64,000 bases of DNA from Propionibacteriaceae bacterium (GTDB taxonomy: Bacteria; Actinomycetota; Actinomycetes; Propionibacteriales; Propionibacteriaceae): the NCBI GenBank assembly GCA_031285845.1, contig JAITVK010000018.1:124001-188000 (forward strand), in the 5' to 3' direction. The stretch's first letter is position 1. The number at the start of each line of letters is the position of its first letter. Shown here in pieces: positions 34,917-45,900 of the stretch. A model generated the notes under the pieces. The model was not told the DNA's origin. It made no database searches and saw only the letters and a program-made list of their open reading frames with translations. A program made the position numbers and the translations under genes.

Positions 34917-35711
34917 TCAGAAGATCGTCGGCACGAGGCCGCCGTCGGCGCGGATCGCCGCGCCGGAGAACGCTGTCGTGGTCGGGCTGGCGACGAAAGC
35001 CACCAGGCGTCCGATCTCCTCAGGGCGGATCAGGCGCTGGATCTGCGACAAGGGCCGGTGATTCTTCATGAAGTCGGCCTCCCATTGATCGGCGGGCAAC
35101 CCGCTGGTGGCGTACATCTGTTCCAGCATCTCGCGTACGCCCTCGGTCAGCGTGGAGCCGGGCATGACGGTGTTGACGGTGACGCTGGTGCCCCGGGTCA
35201 GTTTCGACAGGCTCTTGGCCAACGACAGGTTCATGGTCTTCGTCATCGAGTACTGCGGCATCTGGCCGGACGGCATCACGGCTTCTTCGCTAGCGATGAA
35301 TACGATCCGGCCGAAATCGCGCTCCAACATCGCGGGCAGGTAGTGGCGGGCCAGTGCGTCGCCGGCCAAAACGTTGACCCGGAAGAACCGCTCCCAGATC
35401 TCGTCGGTGATGTCCCAATAGTCCATCGGTTCGAAGATCCCCATGTTGTTGACCAGGATGTCGACCTTGGGACACGCCGAGAAGATCGCCGCTCGATCCT
35501 GCTCGATCGCCACGTCGCCGACCGCGCCGGCTGGATGGGTTCCAGGGGCTCGTCGAGCGATCCGCGCCACCATCTCGGCCACGGCGTCGCTGTGACGGCC
35601 GTTGACGATGACGTCGGCGCCTTCGTCGGCCAGCGCAGCCGCGATGGCGGCTCCGATGCCTTTGGTCGAGCCTGTGATGAGCGCCCGCTTGCCCGTCAAT
35701 TCAAGATCCAT
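34917..35711 (-). CDS. SDR-family oxidoreductase
   Basis: 264 residues. The cofactor loop TGSTKGIG lies near residues 14-21, NNMG near 88, and the catalytic Ser/Tyr/Lys are in ASEEAVMPSGQMPQYSMTK. The C-terminal end (SGAAIRADGGLV) is typical. Substrate unknown; the sequence resembles uncharacterised SDRs of actinobacteria and proteobacteria. ATG at 35711 is six bases after GAAGGA; the frame runs further upstream but lacks family similarity there. It is divergent from hrpA. Confidence 0.85.
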   Translation of the reverse strand: MDLELTGKRALITGSTKGIGAAIAAALADEGADVIVNGRHSDAVAEMVARIARRAPGTHPAGAVGDVAIEQDRAAIFSACPKVDILVNNMGIFEPMDYWDITDEIWERFFRVNVLAGDALARHYLPAMLERDFGRIVFIASEEAVMPSGQMPQYSMTKTMNLSLAKSLSKLTRGTSVTVNTVMPGSTLTEGVREMLEQMYATSGLPADQWEADFMKNHRPLSQIQRLIRPEEIGRLVAFVASPTTTAFSGAAIRADGGLVPTIF

Positions 35712-35820
35712 GGTCATTCCTTCTTCGGGGGTACGCGAGCCCGCGGGCTCGACGGTGGATGATTCCATCGTAGAGGCTCGATGCCGCCTGGTGGGCGTGC
35801 CACCCAGTAGAGTGGGCCAG

Positions 35821-38800
35821 GTGAGCGCCACCCCAGTCTTGGATCTGAGCTTGGATCCGCAGCTTCCGATCGCGGCTCACGAGGCCGAGATCGCCGCGCT
35901 GCTGACCCAGCATCAGGTGGTGGTCATCGCCGGTGAGACCGGATCCGGCAAGACGACTCAGTTGCCGAAGATCTGCCTCAAACTGGGACGCCGACACATC
36001 GGCCACACCCAGCCGCGCCGGATCGCGGCCCACTCGGTGGCTCAACGGATCGCTGACGAGATCGGGACTGAGCTCGGCGACACTGTGGGCTATCAGGTGC
36101 GATTCAGCGCCACCACCTCTGAGCAAACCCAACTCAAACTGATGACCGACGGCATCCTTCTGGCTGAGATCGGTCATGATCGGCTGCTGCGACGCTACGA
36201 CACCATCATCATCGACGAGGCGCACGAGCGCAGCCTCAACATCGACTTCCTGCTGGGGTACCTGAAACACATCCTGCCCCAGCGTCCGGATCTGAAAGTC
36301 ATCATCACGTCGGCCACGATCGACACCGCCTCATTCTCGGCGCATTTCGACTCGGCGCCGATCGTGGAAGTGTCGGGTCGGACCTACCCGGTCGAGATCC
36401 GTTACATGCCGACCGATGAAGATCAAGACCCGATTCGCGCGATCGTCGCGGCCGTGGCGTCGCTGCCGCGACAAGGCGACATCCTGGTGTTCTGTTCGGG
36501 CCAGCGGGAGATCAAGGACACCGACAAAGCGATCCACGAGGCGAAGCTCGCCGGGGTGGAAGTCCTGCCGTTGTACGCCCGACTGAGCATGTCCGAGCAG
36601 GCCAGAGTTTTTGCGCCTCATCCCGGCCAGCGGGTGGTTCTGGCGACCAACGTGGCCGAGACTTCGCTGACCGTGCCCCAGATCCGCTACGTGGTCGATC
36701 CTGGTTTCGCCCGCGTCTCGCGCTATTCAGCGAGAACCAAAGTTCAGTTGCTGCCGATCGAGCCGATCTCCCAAGCCAGCGCCAACCAGCGCGCCGGACG
36801 CTGCGGTCGAGTCGCTCCCGGCATCTGTTTGCGGTTGTACGACGAGGAGGATTTCCTGGCTCGGCCGGCGTACACCGAACCGGAGATCTTGCGAACGAAC
36901 TTGGCGTCGGTGATCTTGTCGATGGCGAACGCCCGTTTGGGGCCGATCGAGGATTTTCCGTTCGTCCAACCCCCTGATCGCAGCCACATCGCCGACGGGA
37001 TGAGGCTGCTGAGCGAGTTGGGGGCGATCAAAGACGATCCCGTCACCCCCCGGCTGACCTCGATCGGTCGCAAGCTCGCCAATCTGCCGATCGATCCACG
37101 ATTGGGCCGAATGCTGATCGAAGGGGGCCGTCAGGGCTGTTTGAAGCAGACCATGATCTTGGTGGCCGCGCTCAGCATCCCCGACGTGCGCGAGCGTCCC
37201 CAAGACCATCGCGAGGAAGCCGATCGACTCCACGCGCGCTTCACCCATGATCTGCCCGACGACGGTGACGTCGAAGGTCAGGTGGCCGATACTGGGGGAT
37301 CGGGCACGGTCGGCCCATCGGGTGAGGTTGGCCACTCTGAGGCGAGGCCCCGCCAGAACCGTACGACCGGGTCCGGGTCGCGGGGGCGGTCCGGACGGCG
37401 AGGCCACATTGGGCCTCAGGGAGGATCCGCGTCGCCGGGTTCGACCGCCTCGCCCGGAGCGACGTCCTCCCCAGCCCGCATCACGCCGCACACTGGCTGG
37501 ACCGCCCGCCCGTCGGGCGGGTCCGAGGCGAAGTCGCGCGTCGATCCCGGCGGTGATTTCGCCGCTTGGCTGCGGCTATGGGAATACCTGAAGCGTCGAC
37601 GACATGAGTTGTCGTCGAATCAGTTCCGCCGACTGTGTCGAGCCGAATACCTCAACTACCTGCGGGTGCGCGAATGGCAGGACCTGGTGACCCAGTTGCG
37701 CGAGGTCTGTCGCCAGATGAAACTGCCGCTGAACTCCGCCGACCCGGGGATCCAGCCGGTGTTGACCGCGTGTTTGGCTGGCCTGTTGTCGAACATCGGG
37801 GCGCTTGAGGCCGGATCGCGGCGCGAATCTGGTCGAGACAAGCGCGGGCCGCGACAGTATCTGGGAACCCGATCAGCGCGGTTCTCGATCTCACCGGGAT
37901 CCAGTCTGGCTCGTCAGACCCCAGAACTGGTCATGGCTGTCGAGTTGGTCCACACCACTCGCCTGTGGGCGCACACGGTGGCGGCGATCACCCCGGCTCA
38001 GGTCGAGCAGGTCGGTTCCCACATGGTCAAACACACCTACTCACAGCCGTTCTTCTCCGCCTCCAGTGGCACCGTCATGGCTCACGAGGCGGTCTCACTG
38101 TTGGGTGTGCCCTTGGTCGCCGATCGGCGAGTCGGATACGCCGGGGTCGATCCGGTGGCCGCCCGTCAGATCTTCGTCCAATCCGGTCTGGTCGAAGACG
38201 GTTTCACTCCTCGCCCGGGAACGCCGTACGCCGCTGTGGCCGCGCACAACACTACCTTGCGTCGCCAGATCGAAGACCTGGAAGACAAAGTCCGTCGTCG
38301 TGGCGGTGTGGCCGACGACGCTGAGATCTTCGCCTTCTTCGACGCCCGCCTCCCCGCGGACATCCTCAGTGTGGCGGGGCTGAACCATTGGCTTGGCGAA
38401 AACCCGTCTCACGTGGACCGCTTGCGGATGAGGCTGGACGATCTGGTGGGGCGTGATCTGGCGGTCACCGGCGAGGACTATCCCGACTCTTGGAGTTTCG
38501 GGGCGAACTCGCTGGGGCTGGATTACCGGTTCGCGCCCGGTGAAGATCATGACGGTGTGACTGTGACCGTGCCGTTGGCCACACTCAGCTCCCTGGATCC
38601 GGCCCCTTTCACCTGGGGCGTGCCGGGCAATCGGGCCGAGCTGGCGGCCGAATTGATCCGTGCGCTGCCGAAATCGGTGCGCACCAATTTCGTCCCGGCT
38701 CCGAACTGGGCCGATAGGGCTTTGGCCTGGTTGGATGAGCATGGCGCGGATCAGACTCAGCCGTTCACCAGCCAGTTGGGACGGGCGTTGACGGCATTGA

Positions 38801-39819
38801 CCGGTGTCACCCCGACCGGCTGGGATCCCACCCGGCTGCCCGACCATCTGCGCATGGGGTTCGCTGTCAAGCAGCGCGGGAAAACCGAGTTCAGTCGTGA
38901 CCTCGAAACCCTTCAAGCGAACTTGTCGGCCCAAGCCCGGGCCAGTTTGGCCACGGCTAGCCGTCGGGCGCGGGCGGCAGGCACGACGTGGGTCTTCGGT
39001 CAGATCCCTGCCCAACTCACGGTTGACGCGCACGGGGCATCAGCCACGGGTTATCCCTGCCTGGTCGACCAGACCACCCAGGTGGCCGAGACGCTGGCCA
39101 CGAACCTGGATCAGGCCAAAGCGAGCCATCGTCGTGGCCTGGCCCGCCTGGCGGGATTCGGTCTGCCCGAGCCCTACAAATGGGTGGTCGCCCATATGAC
39201 CAACCCCGACAAGATCGCGTTGGCCGCCTCGCCGTACCCGTCGGTGCCGCAATTGATGGCCGACGCTCGTCTGGCCGGGCTGATCGACCTGATCGGTTCG
39301 GCCGACGACGCTTGGCAGGTGAGGGATCAGGTCGGTTTCGACGCGTTGGTGACTCGTCTTCGGCCCGATCAGGTCACGCGTACCCATGATCTGGTGGTGG
39401 TGGCCGCCCAGGGGTTGCGCGCACTGGGTCGCGTACGTCAAGGGTTGGATCGACTGGACGCGGAGGGGGACACCGCCATCGACGTGCGTTCTCAGATCGA
39501 GAATCTGATCTTCCCCGGCTTCTTGCACGTCATCGCCGCCAGTTGGCTGCCACGGCTGCCGGTGTGGCTGACCGGGGCTGCGATGCGCGTCGAGGCGGCC
39601 TGGTCAGATCCCAGCCGGGATCTGGATCGTCTCAGTCAGCTTGATCCGGTGCTGGACGCGTACGCCGATCTGACCCGGACCCACCGACCGTCGTTCGAGA
39701 TCGAGCAGATCGGCTACCTGATCGAGGAGCTGCGTCTGCAGATCTTCGCCCAAACGTTGCGGACCATCCAAACGGTGTCCGTCAAGCGTCTGTTGAAACA
39801 GATCGAGCGCCAGCGGTGA
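35821..39819 (+). CDS. hrpA: ATP-dependent RNA helicase HrpA
   Basis: A 1332-residue DEAH-box helicase. Motif I is GETGSGKT (38-45), motif II DEAH (132-135), motif III SAT (164-166), and motif VI QRAGRCGR near 323. The winged-helix, ratchet and OB regions follow, then the long HrpA-specific C-terminal domain. Between about residues 480 and 578 there is a low-complexity Gly/Ser/Pro/Arg-rich insert that E. coli HrpA lacks, just before GDFAAWLRLWEYL. HrpA rescues stalled ribosomes and processes some mRNAs. TAGAGT at 35808-35813 lies 7 nt before the GTG at 35821, so a leaderless start is likely. Confidence 0.93.
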   Translation: MSATPVLDLSLDPQLPIAAHEAEIAALLTQHQVVVIAGETGSGKTTQLPKICLKLGRRHIGHTQPRRIAAHSVAQRIADEIGTELGDTVGYQVRFSATTSEQTQLKLMTDGILLAEIGHDRLLRRYDTIIIDEAHERSLNIDFLLGYLKHILPQRPDLKVIITSATIDTASFSAHFDSAPIVEVSGRTYPVEIRYMPTDEDQDPIRAIVAAVASLPRQGDILVFCSGQREIKDTDKAIHEAKLAGVEVLPLYARLSMSEQARVFAPHPGQRVVLATNVAETSLTVPQIRYVVDPGFARVSRYSARTKVQLLPIEPISQASANQRAGRCGRVAPGICLRLYDEEDFLARPAYTEPEILRTNLASVILSMANARLGPIEDFPFVQPPDRSHIADGMRLLSELGAIKDDPVTPRLTSIGRKLANLPIDPRLGRMLIEGGRQGCLKQTMILVAALSIPDVRERPQDHREEADRLHARFTHDLPDDGDVEGQVADTGGSGTVGPSGEVGHSEARPRQNRTTGSGSRGRSGRRGHIGPQGGSASPGSTASPGATSSPARITPHTGWTARPSGGSEAKSRVDPGGDFAAWLRLWEYLKRRRHELSSNQFRRLCRAEYLNYLRVREWQDLVTQLREVCRQMKLPLNSADPGIQPVLTACLAGLLSNIGALEAGSRRESGRDKRGPRQYLGTRSARFSISPGSSLARQTPELVMAVELVHTTRLWAHTVAAITPAQVEQVGSHMVKHTYSQPFFSASSGTVMAHEAVSLLGVPLVADRRVGYAGVDPVAARQIFVQSGLVEDGFTPRPGTPYAAVAAHNTTLRRQIEDLEDKVRRRGGVADDAEIFAFFDARLPADILSVAGLNHWLGENPSHVDRLRMRLDDLVGRDLAVTGEDYPDSWSFGANSLGLDYRFAPGEDHDGVTVTVPLATLSSLDPAPFTWGVPGNRAELAAELIRALPKSVRTNFVPAPNWADRALAWLDEHGADQTQPFTSQLGRALTALTGVTPTGWDPTRLPDHLRMGFAVKQRGKTEFSRDLETLQANLSAQARASLATASRRARAAGTTWVFGQIPAQLTVDAHGASATGYPCLVDQTTQVAETLATNLDQAKASHRRGLARLAGFGLPEPYKWVVAHMTNPDKIALAASPYPSVPQLMADARLAGLIDLIGSADDAWQVRDQVGFDALVTRLRPDQVTRTHDLVVVAAQGLRALGRVRQGLDRLDAEGDTAIDVRSQIENLIFPGFLHVIAASWLPRLPVWLTGAAMRVEAAWSDPSRDLDRLSQLDPVLDAYADLTRTHRPSFEIEQIGYLIEELRLQIFAQTLRTIQTVSVKRLLKQIERQR

Positions 39820-39842
39820 TCGTCACCGCCGACCGGCCAGAC

Positions 39843-41279
39843 TCACAGTTCGAGGCCGGGGTACAACGGGTTGGCGTCCAGCAACTCCTGAGCGCGAGCG
39901 TTGACGCGGGCGGCCACGCCATCGGCGATGACGTACTTCGCTTTGCTCGCGCCCTTGGGGCCCACCGCCGGCGTGGTGCTCTTCAGCACCTCGGCGATCA
40001 GGTCGGCCACCTGGTCGAACTCCGCCGCGGTGAAACCGCGAGTGGTCAGCGCTGGGGTGCCGATGCGAACCCCTGAGGTGTACCAAGCGCCGTTCGGATC
40101 GCGCGGAACGGAATTGCGGTTGGTGACCACCCCGGATTCGAGCAGCGCCGACTCAGCCTGACGTCCAGTCAAACCGAAGTTCGAGACGTCCATCAGGACC
40201 AGATGGTTGTCGGTGCCACCGGTGACCAGGTGGACCCCGCGCTTCATCAAACCTTCAGCCAGGGCCTTCGCGTTGGTGGCCACTTGGGCGGCGTACGTCT
40301 GGAAGGCCGGGGTACGAGCCTCGGCGAAAGCCAAAGCCTTGGCGGCCATGACGTGGCCCAAAGGCCCGCCCAACACCATCGGGCAACCCTTGTCGACTGC
40401 GGAGGCGTACTCCTGAGTCGCCAGCACGAAGCCTCCGCGCGGGCCGCGCAACGACTTATGGGTGGTCGAGGCGACGATGTGAGCGTAGGGGATCGGGTTC
40501 TCTTCGCCGGTGAAGACCTTGCCCGCCACCAATCCGGCGAAATGTGCCATGTCGACGAACAAGGTCGCGCCGACCTCATCGGCGATCTCGCGCATCCGAG
40601 CGAAATTCACTCGACGCGGGTAGGCCGAATATCCAGCGACGATGATCAGCGGCTTGAACTCACGCGCGGCGGAGCGCAAACCGTCGTAGTCGATCAACCC
40701 AGTCTCAGGATCGGTGCCGTAGGAATGCTGGGAGAACATCTTGCCCGAGATGTTGTGACGGAAACCATGAGTCAGATGCCCGCCAGCGTCTAGCGACATT
40801 CCCATGACCTTCTGGGAGTTGAACTCCCGGCGCAGGTCCTCCCAGTCCGACTCGCTCAGATCGTTGACAGTGGCCGCGCCGAGCCGCTTCAATGTCGGGG
40901 ACTCGACTCGGTGGGACAAGATCGCCCAGTACGCCACCAGGTTGGCGTCGATGCCCGAATGCGGCTGGACATAGGCGTGGTCGGCGCCGAACAGCGCCTC
41001 GGCATGCTCGGCCGCGACCGCTTCGACGGTGTCAATGTTGCGGCAACCGGCGTAGAACCGATGACCGATCGTGCCTTCGGCGTACTTGTCCGACAGCCAA
41101 GTCCCCATCACCATCAGGGTGGGCAAACTGGCGTAGTTCTCGGAAGCGATGAGCTTCAGACTGGCGCGCTGGTCGCTCAATTCCTGGGCGGTGGCGTCGG
41201 CGATCCGGGGCTCGACCGTGGCGACGACGTCGAGGATCGAGCGGTAGATCTGACTGGACTGGGCGGGAACTGTGGTCAT
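39843..41279 (-). CDS. glyA: Serine hydroxymethyltransferase, long form
   Basis: Interconverts serine and glycine with tetrahydrofolate, the main one-carbon source. 478 residues with the PLP lysine Lys275 in [13 protein letters not shown] and the LIASENYAS motif near 43-51. It is longer than the roughly 420-residue common form because of an insert near residues 120-160 ([16 protein letters not shown] through NSQKVMG). This is known from a sub-branch of GlyA in some actinobacteria and Chlamydiae. ATG at 41279 has AGGAG seven bases upstream; the frame is open much further but lacks similarity. Confidence 0.95.
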   Translation of the reverse strand: MTTVPAQSSQIYRSILDVVATVEPRIADATAQELSDQRASLKLIASENYASLPTLMVMGTWLSDKYAEGTIGHRFYAGCRNIDTVEAVAAEHAEALFGADHAYVQPHSGIDANLVAYWAILSHRVESPTLKRLGAATVNDLSESDWEDLRREFNSQKVMGMSLDAGGHLTHGFRHNISGKMFSQHSYGTDPETGLIDYDGLRSAAREFKPLIIVAGYSAYPRRVNFARMREIADEVGATLFVDMAHFAGLVAGKVFTGEENPIPYAHIVASTTHKSLRGPRGGFVLATQEYASAVDKGCPMVLGGPLGHVMAAKALAFAEARTPAFQTYAAQVATNAKALAEGLMKRGVHLVTGGTDNHLVLMDVSNFGLTGRQAESALLESGVVTNRNSVPRDPNGAWYTSGVRIGTPALTTRGFTAAEFDQVADLIAEVLKSTTPAVGPKGASKAKYVIADGVAARVNARAQELLDANPLYPGLEL

Positions 41280-41636
41280 GGGCGTACTCCTGATGCTGTG
41301 GGCCGATGGACGCTCACACTTTACCGTGTCCGTTCGCTCTGGTGGCCGGTCGGCCCGCGTCGTGACCGGGCCGCGCGGTTTTGGCCGCGCGGCCCGGTTT
41401 CGTCTCGGTTCCACGCAGTCGTACGTGCGGTGGGCGTGCTCGGCTGGGTGAGGGGGCGTCGCGCTCCACGTCGTCGACGGCCCAGCGTCACCGTCACCGG
41501 TTGTGCGTCGCCGCCTGAGGTCAGGTAGACTTCCAGATTGCCCGGCGAGGGGACAGGTCGCAAGATCCGCCCGTGATCGACGTGAACTCCCTTGGTCGTG
41601 GCCCATGCGCAGTCAAACTGAGGTTGAGGAGAACAA
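41280..41636. other. Divergent glyA/rplY control region with strong hairpin
   Basis: 357 bases with no convincing gene. Its main feature is a perfect hairpin, 14-nt arms at 41365-41378 and 41385-41398 (ACCGGGCCGCGCGG), with a 6-nt TTTTGG loop, followed on the plus strand by TTTCG. TAGACT at 41523-41528 is a possible -10 for rplY. No glycine or folate riboswitch core was recognised. Confidence 0.5.
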
Positions 41637-42248
41637 ATGGCTGAGATCGTCTTATCGGCGAAGATTCGTGATGAGTTCGGCAAAGGAGCGGCGCGCCGGT
41701 TGCGTCGCGACAACATGATTCCTGCGGTGTTGTACGGACACGGGACCGACCCGGTCCATGTGGCATTGCCCGCCCACGCCACCATGTTGGCGCTGCGTAC
41801 GGCCAATGCGCTGCTCGACATAGAACTCGAAGGCAGCAAGCCCCAACTGGCGCTGCCGAAACAAATTCAGCGCGATCCGATCCGTGACACCGTCGAGCAT
41901 GTCGACCTGATCGTGGTCAAGCGCGGTGAGAAGGTTCACGTCGAGGTGCCGCTGATCGTGACCGGCGAGCCTCGCGGCGAAGCCGTGGTCATCTTGGATC
42001 AGAACACGATTCTGTTGCAGGTCGAAGCCACCCGCATCCCGCCGCACATCGAGATCGCTGTCGAAGGTCAAGAGATCGGCTACACGGTCACCGCCGCCGA
42101 CCTGGTGTTGCCCGAAGGCGCGAGCTTCGACGTGGAGCCCGACGCGCTGATCTTGTCGATCCAGGCCCCGCAGGCCAAGGACATGGGCGAGTCCGCCGCC
42201 GAAGAGGCTCAGGACGAGGCTGGCGTCGAGGAAGCCAGCGAGGAGTAG
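41637..42248 (+). CDS. rplY: 50S ribosomal protein L25 (Ctc form)
   Basis: 203 residues: an L25 domain binding 5S rRNA (RDEFGKGAARRLRRDNMIPAVLYG), then a TL5/Ctc C-terminal beta domain and an acidic tail rich in Glu and Ala. The two-domain form is normal outside enteric bacteria. GAGGAGA lies before the ATG. pth follows after 3 nt, the common rplY-pth pairing. Confidence 0.95.
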   Translation: MAEIVLSAKIRDEFGKGAARRLRRDNMIPAVLYGHGTDPVHVALPAHATMLALRTANALLDIELEGSKPQLALPKQIQRDPIRDTVEHVDLIVVKRGEKVHVEVPLIVTGEPRGEAVVILDQNTILLQVEATRIPPHIEIAVEGQEIGYTVTAADLVLPEGASFDVEPDALILSIQAPQAKDMGESAAEEAQDEAGVEEASEE

Positions 42249-42251
42249 GCC

Positions 42252-42848
42252 TTGGCCGAATGGCTGGTGGTCGGGCTCGGGAATCCGGGCCCGACCTACG
42301 CCCGCAATCGTCACAACGTTGGCGCGATGGTCGTCCAGGAGCTGGCCCGGCGAGGCTCGGCCACCTGGAAGTCGCATCGGATGCTGAAAGCCGATGTGGC
42401 ACAGTTGCGGGTCAGTTCCGCCGGGATCGGGGTCGCCTCGGTCCAGGCGGAGAGCGTCGTGCTCGCGACCACGCGGGTGTTCATGAACCAATCCGGGGTG
42501 GCCGTGCGCAACCTGTTGGCCGACCACAAGCTGCGTGCGTCCAACCTGATCGTGGTCCACGACGAGTTGGATCTGGATTTGGATCGGCTGCGCGTCAAAT
42601 TCGGTGGCGGTGACAACGGGCACAACGGTCTGAAATCCATCCGAGCGATGGTCGGCACAGGCGACTACTATCGCGTACGAGTCGGAATCGGTCGTCCAAG
42701 CGGCGGCGAGGTCACCGACTGGGTGTTGAACAACTTCTCCTTCTCCGAGCAGCACAACCTGGCCGAAGTGGTGCTGCAAGCCGGCGAAGCGGTCGCGTCG
42801 TTGATCCTCGCCGGTTTGGCATCCACGCAGGCGGCCTACAACAGTTGA
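42252..42848 (+). CDS. pth: Peptidyl-tRNA hydrolase
   Basis: 198 residues. Releases peptides from prematurely dissociated peptidyl-tRNA. The N-terminal VVGLGNPGPTYARNRHNVG contains the catalytic His21; VVHDELDLDL and GGGDNGHNGLKSI are the other conserved blocks, with the catalytic Asp in HDELD. The start is TTG at 42252, supported by GAGGAG inside the end of rplY. Confidence 0.95.
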   Translation: MAEWLVVGLGNPGPTYARNRHNVGAMVVQELARRGSATWKSHRMLKADVAQLRVSSAGIGVASVQAESVVLATTRVFMNQSGVAVRNLLADHKLRASNLIVVHDELDLDLDRLRVKFGGGDNGHNGLKSIRAMVGTGDYYRVRVGIGRPSGGEVTDWVLNNFSFSEQHNLAEVVLQAGEAVASLILAGLASTQAAYNS

Positions 42849-42955
42849 GCCCGTCGTCGGCCACGCTGATCGCCTCGATCCATCGTTCCCAGGCTCAGTC
42901 CCAGGTCGGGCTTGCCTACGTCAAGGCTGATGAAACGGTGAGGTAATCTGGTCGG

Positions 42956-45900
42956 ATGCATGGCCTGACCCGACTTCTGCTTCGCGACGACACCATTCGT
43001 GAGGCGGTCGAAGCGGTCGACCCCGGATCGAGTGGTGACCTGATCTGTCTGGAACAGATCCGCCCATTCCTGATCGCGGCCATCTGCCAACAGACTCCGA
43101 CAGTGGCAGTCACCTCGACCTATCGTCAAGCTGAGGCACTGACAGCCATGGTGGCGGGCCTGATCGGCGAAGATCAGGTGGCGTACTATCCTGCCTGGGA
43201 GACCCTGCCTCACGAGCGGCTCAGCCCCCGCTCAGACACCGTCGGTCGTCGGTTGGAGGTGCTGCGTCGCCTGAGCGGGAACGGCGAGGCGCCCCCGCCG
43301 CGGGTGGTGGTCGCTCCCGTACGATCGCTGCTGCAGCCTCAAGTCAAAGGTTTGGGCTCGATGTCACCGGTGAGGATCCGCACCGGGGCGACCTATCAGA
43401 TCCAGGATTTGCCGACTGCGCTGGTTCAGGCGGGGTACGTGCGCACCGACCTGGTCGAGCGGCGCGGGCAGTTCGCGATTCGTGGCGGCATTCTCGACTT
43501 GTTCTCGCCCACCACCGACTCACCGGTCAGGATTGATTTCTTCGGTGACGTGGTCGAAGAGATCCGCAGTTTTTCGGTAGCCGATCAGCGGTCGACTTCG
43601 GTCGTGTTCGACGAAGTGGTGGCCACACCGTGTCGGGAGATGCTGCTGACTGAGCAGGTCCAAGCCCGGGCCAGGCAGTTGTTGCCGCACCACCCGGAAC
43701 TGGCCGACATGTTGGAGCGGATCGGCCAAGGCCATGGTGTCGAAGGCATGGAGGCACTGGCTCCAGCCCTGACCGATGGCATGGAGATGCTGACTGACAC
43801 TCTTCCAGCCGACACCGTCATCGTGGTCTGCGACCCCGAACTGGTGCGTGCCCGAGCGGTGGATCTGACCGCCACCAGTGACGAGTTCTTGCGCGCTTCC
43901 TGGGCGGCTGCGGCCGAAGGCGGATCGGCTCCGATCGACTTGGGAGCGGCCGCCTACAAGTCCTTGTCCGACGTGCGCCAGGCCAGCCGGGCTCGTGGCC
44001 TGGGGTGGTGGTCCTTATCGCCGTACGGATCTGATCCCGATCAGGGCTCGTTCATCGTCACAGCTCAGCGGCGCGCCACCCAGACTCGTGACATCCAGCA
44101 GGGAGTGGACGAGGTCGGTCAGGCCACGTCGACTGGTGCGACGGTGGTCGTGATGACTCCTGGTCGCGGCTTGGCCCAGCGCTTCCACGATCTGCTGACC
44201 GAGTCGGGCGCGTCGGCCCACCTGGTCCAGTTGGCCGACGCCGAGCCGAAGCCCGGGATGGTGTCGATCTACCAGGGCAGCCTCAGTCACGGCTTCAGCG
44301 TGCCGTCGCTGAATCTGGAGGTCTTCACCGACACCGAGTTGTCAGGAACTCAGGCCGCCGACAAATCGACGCGGCGTCTGCCGACAAGGCGAAAGAAGGA
44401 GATCGATCCTCTGACCCTGGCCAGTGGTGACCTGGTCGTCCACGACAGTCACGGCGTCGGACGCTACGTCGAGATGTCGACCCGTACGATGTCTGGAGTC
44501 CAGCGGGAGTATCTGGTCATCGAGTACGCCGCCTCGAAGCGGGGCCAGCCCGGTGATCGGTTGTACGTTCCGATGGATCAGCTGAACCTGGTGTCGCGCT
44601 ACGTCGGCGGTGAGGAACCGAGTTTGGATCGGCTCGGCGGCGCGGATTGGAACAAGCGCAAGGCTCGGGCTCGCAAAGCGGTGCGCGAGATCGCTCGGGA
44701 ATTAGTGCAGTTGTACGCCGCCCGTCAGTCGGTGACTGGCTTCGCTTTCTCGCCTGACACGCAATGGCAGAAAGAGATGGAGGACTCCTTCTCCTTCGTC
44801 GAGACTCCTGATCAGTTGGCCTGCATCGACGAGGTCAAGCATGACATGGAAGCCATCACGCCGATGGATCGCCTGATCTGTGGCGACGTCGGCTACGGTA
44901 AGACGGAGATCGCAGTCCGTGCCGCGTTCAAAGCGGTCATGGATGGAAAACAGGTCGCGGTGTTGGTGCCCACCACCTTGCTCGTGCAGCAGCACTTCGC
45001 GACCTTCGCCGCCCGCTGCGCCGGTTTCCCGCTGACATTGGCTCCGCTGTCGCGGTTCCAGACGGCTGCGGAGGAGAAGAAGACCTTGGCCGGTTTGGCC
45101 TCCGGCGGGGTCGACATCGTCATTGGAACCCATCGATTGCTCAGTCAGGACGTGGCTTTCCGCGATCTGGGCCTGGTCATCATCGACGAGGAGCAGCGCT
45201 TCGGTGTGGAGCACAAGGAAGCCCTGAAACGACTGCGGCTCGACGCGGACGTGCTGGCGATGTCAGCCACCCCGATCCCACGAACCCTGGAGATGGCGGT
45301 GACCGGAATTCGCGAACTGTCGGTCATCCAGACTCCGCCCGAGGAACGCCATCCGGTGTTGACCTTCGCCGGGGTGTGGGATCCAGGCCAGGTGACGGCG
45401 GCGATCCGGCGCGAGCTGGCTCGTGAAGGTCAGGTCTTCTACGTCCACAACCGGGTGGAGTCGATCAACCAGGCGGCGGCGAAGGTCGCCGACCTGGTGC
45501 CCGACGCTCGGGTGGGGGTGGCGCACGGCAAGATGGGCGAGCGCGAGTTGGAGCAGGTCATGACCGACTTCATTGATCGGCGCTTCGACGTCTTGGTGTG
45601 CACCACGATCATCGAATCGGGTTTGGATATCTCCACAGCCAACACCTTGATCATCGAGCGCGCCGACACGATGGGGTTGAGTCAGTTGCATCAGATCCGT
45701 GGCCGGGTGGGGCGTGGTCGCGACCGAGGCTACGCGTACTTCTTCTATCCGCCGGACAAGGTCTTGACCGCGACCGCCCATGACCGCCTGGCCACGATGG
45801 CCGCGAACACAGATTTGGGCGCGGGGATGCGCATCGCGATGCGGGATCTAGAGATTCGTGGAGCGGGCAACCTGTTGGGCGCCGACCAGTCGGGCCACAT

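Noticed and set aside
35602..35820. 73-residue N-terminal extension of HrpA
   Set aside because: The extension runs antisense through the start of the divergent SDR gene and lacks helicase similarity; GTG at 35821 fits the family start and the promoter.
41280..41636. Glycine or tetrahydrofolate riboswitch upstream of glyA
   Set aside because: The leader contains one GC-rich hairpin but none of the conserved core sequences I would expect of either aptamer.
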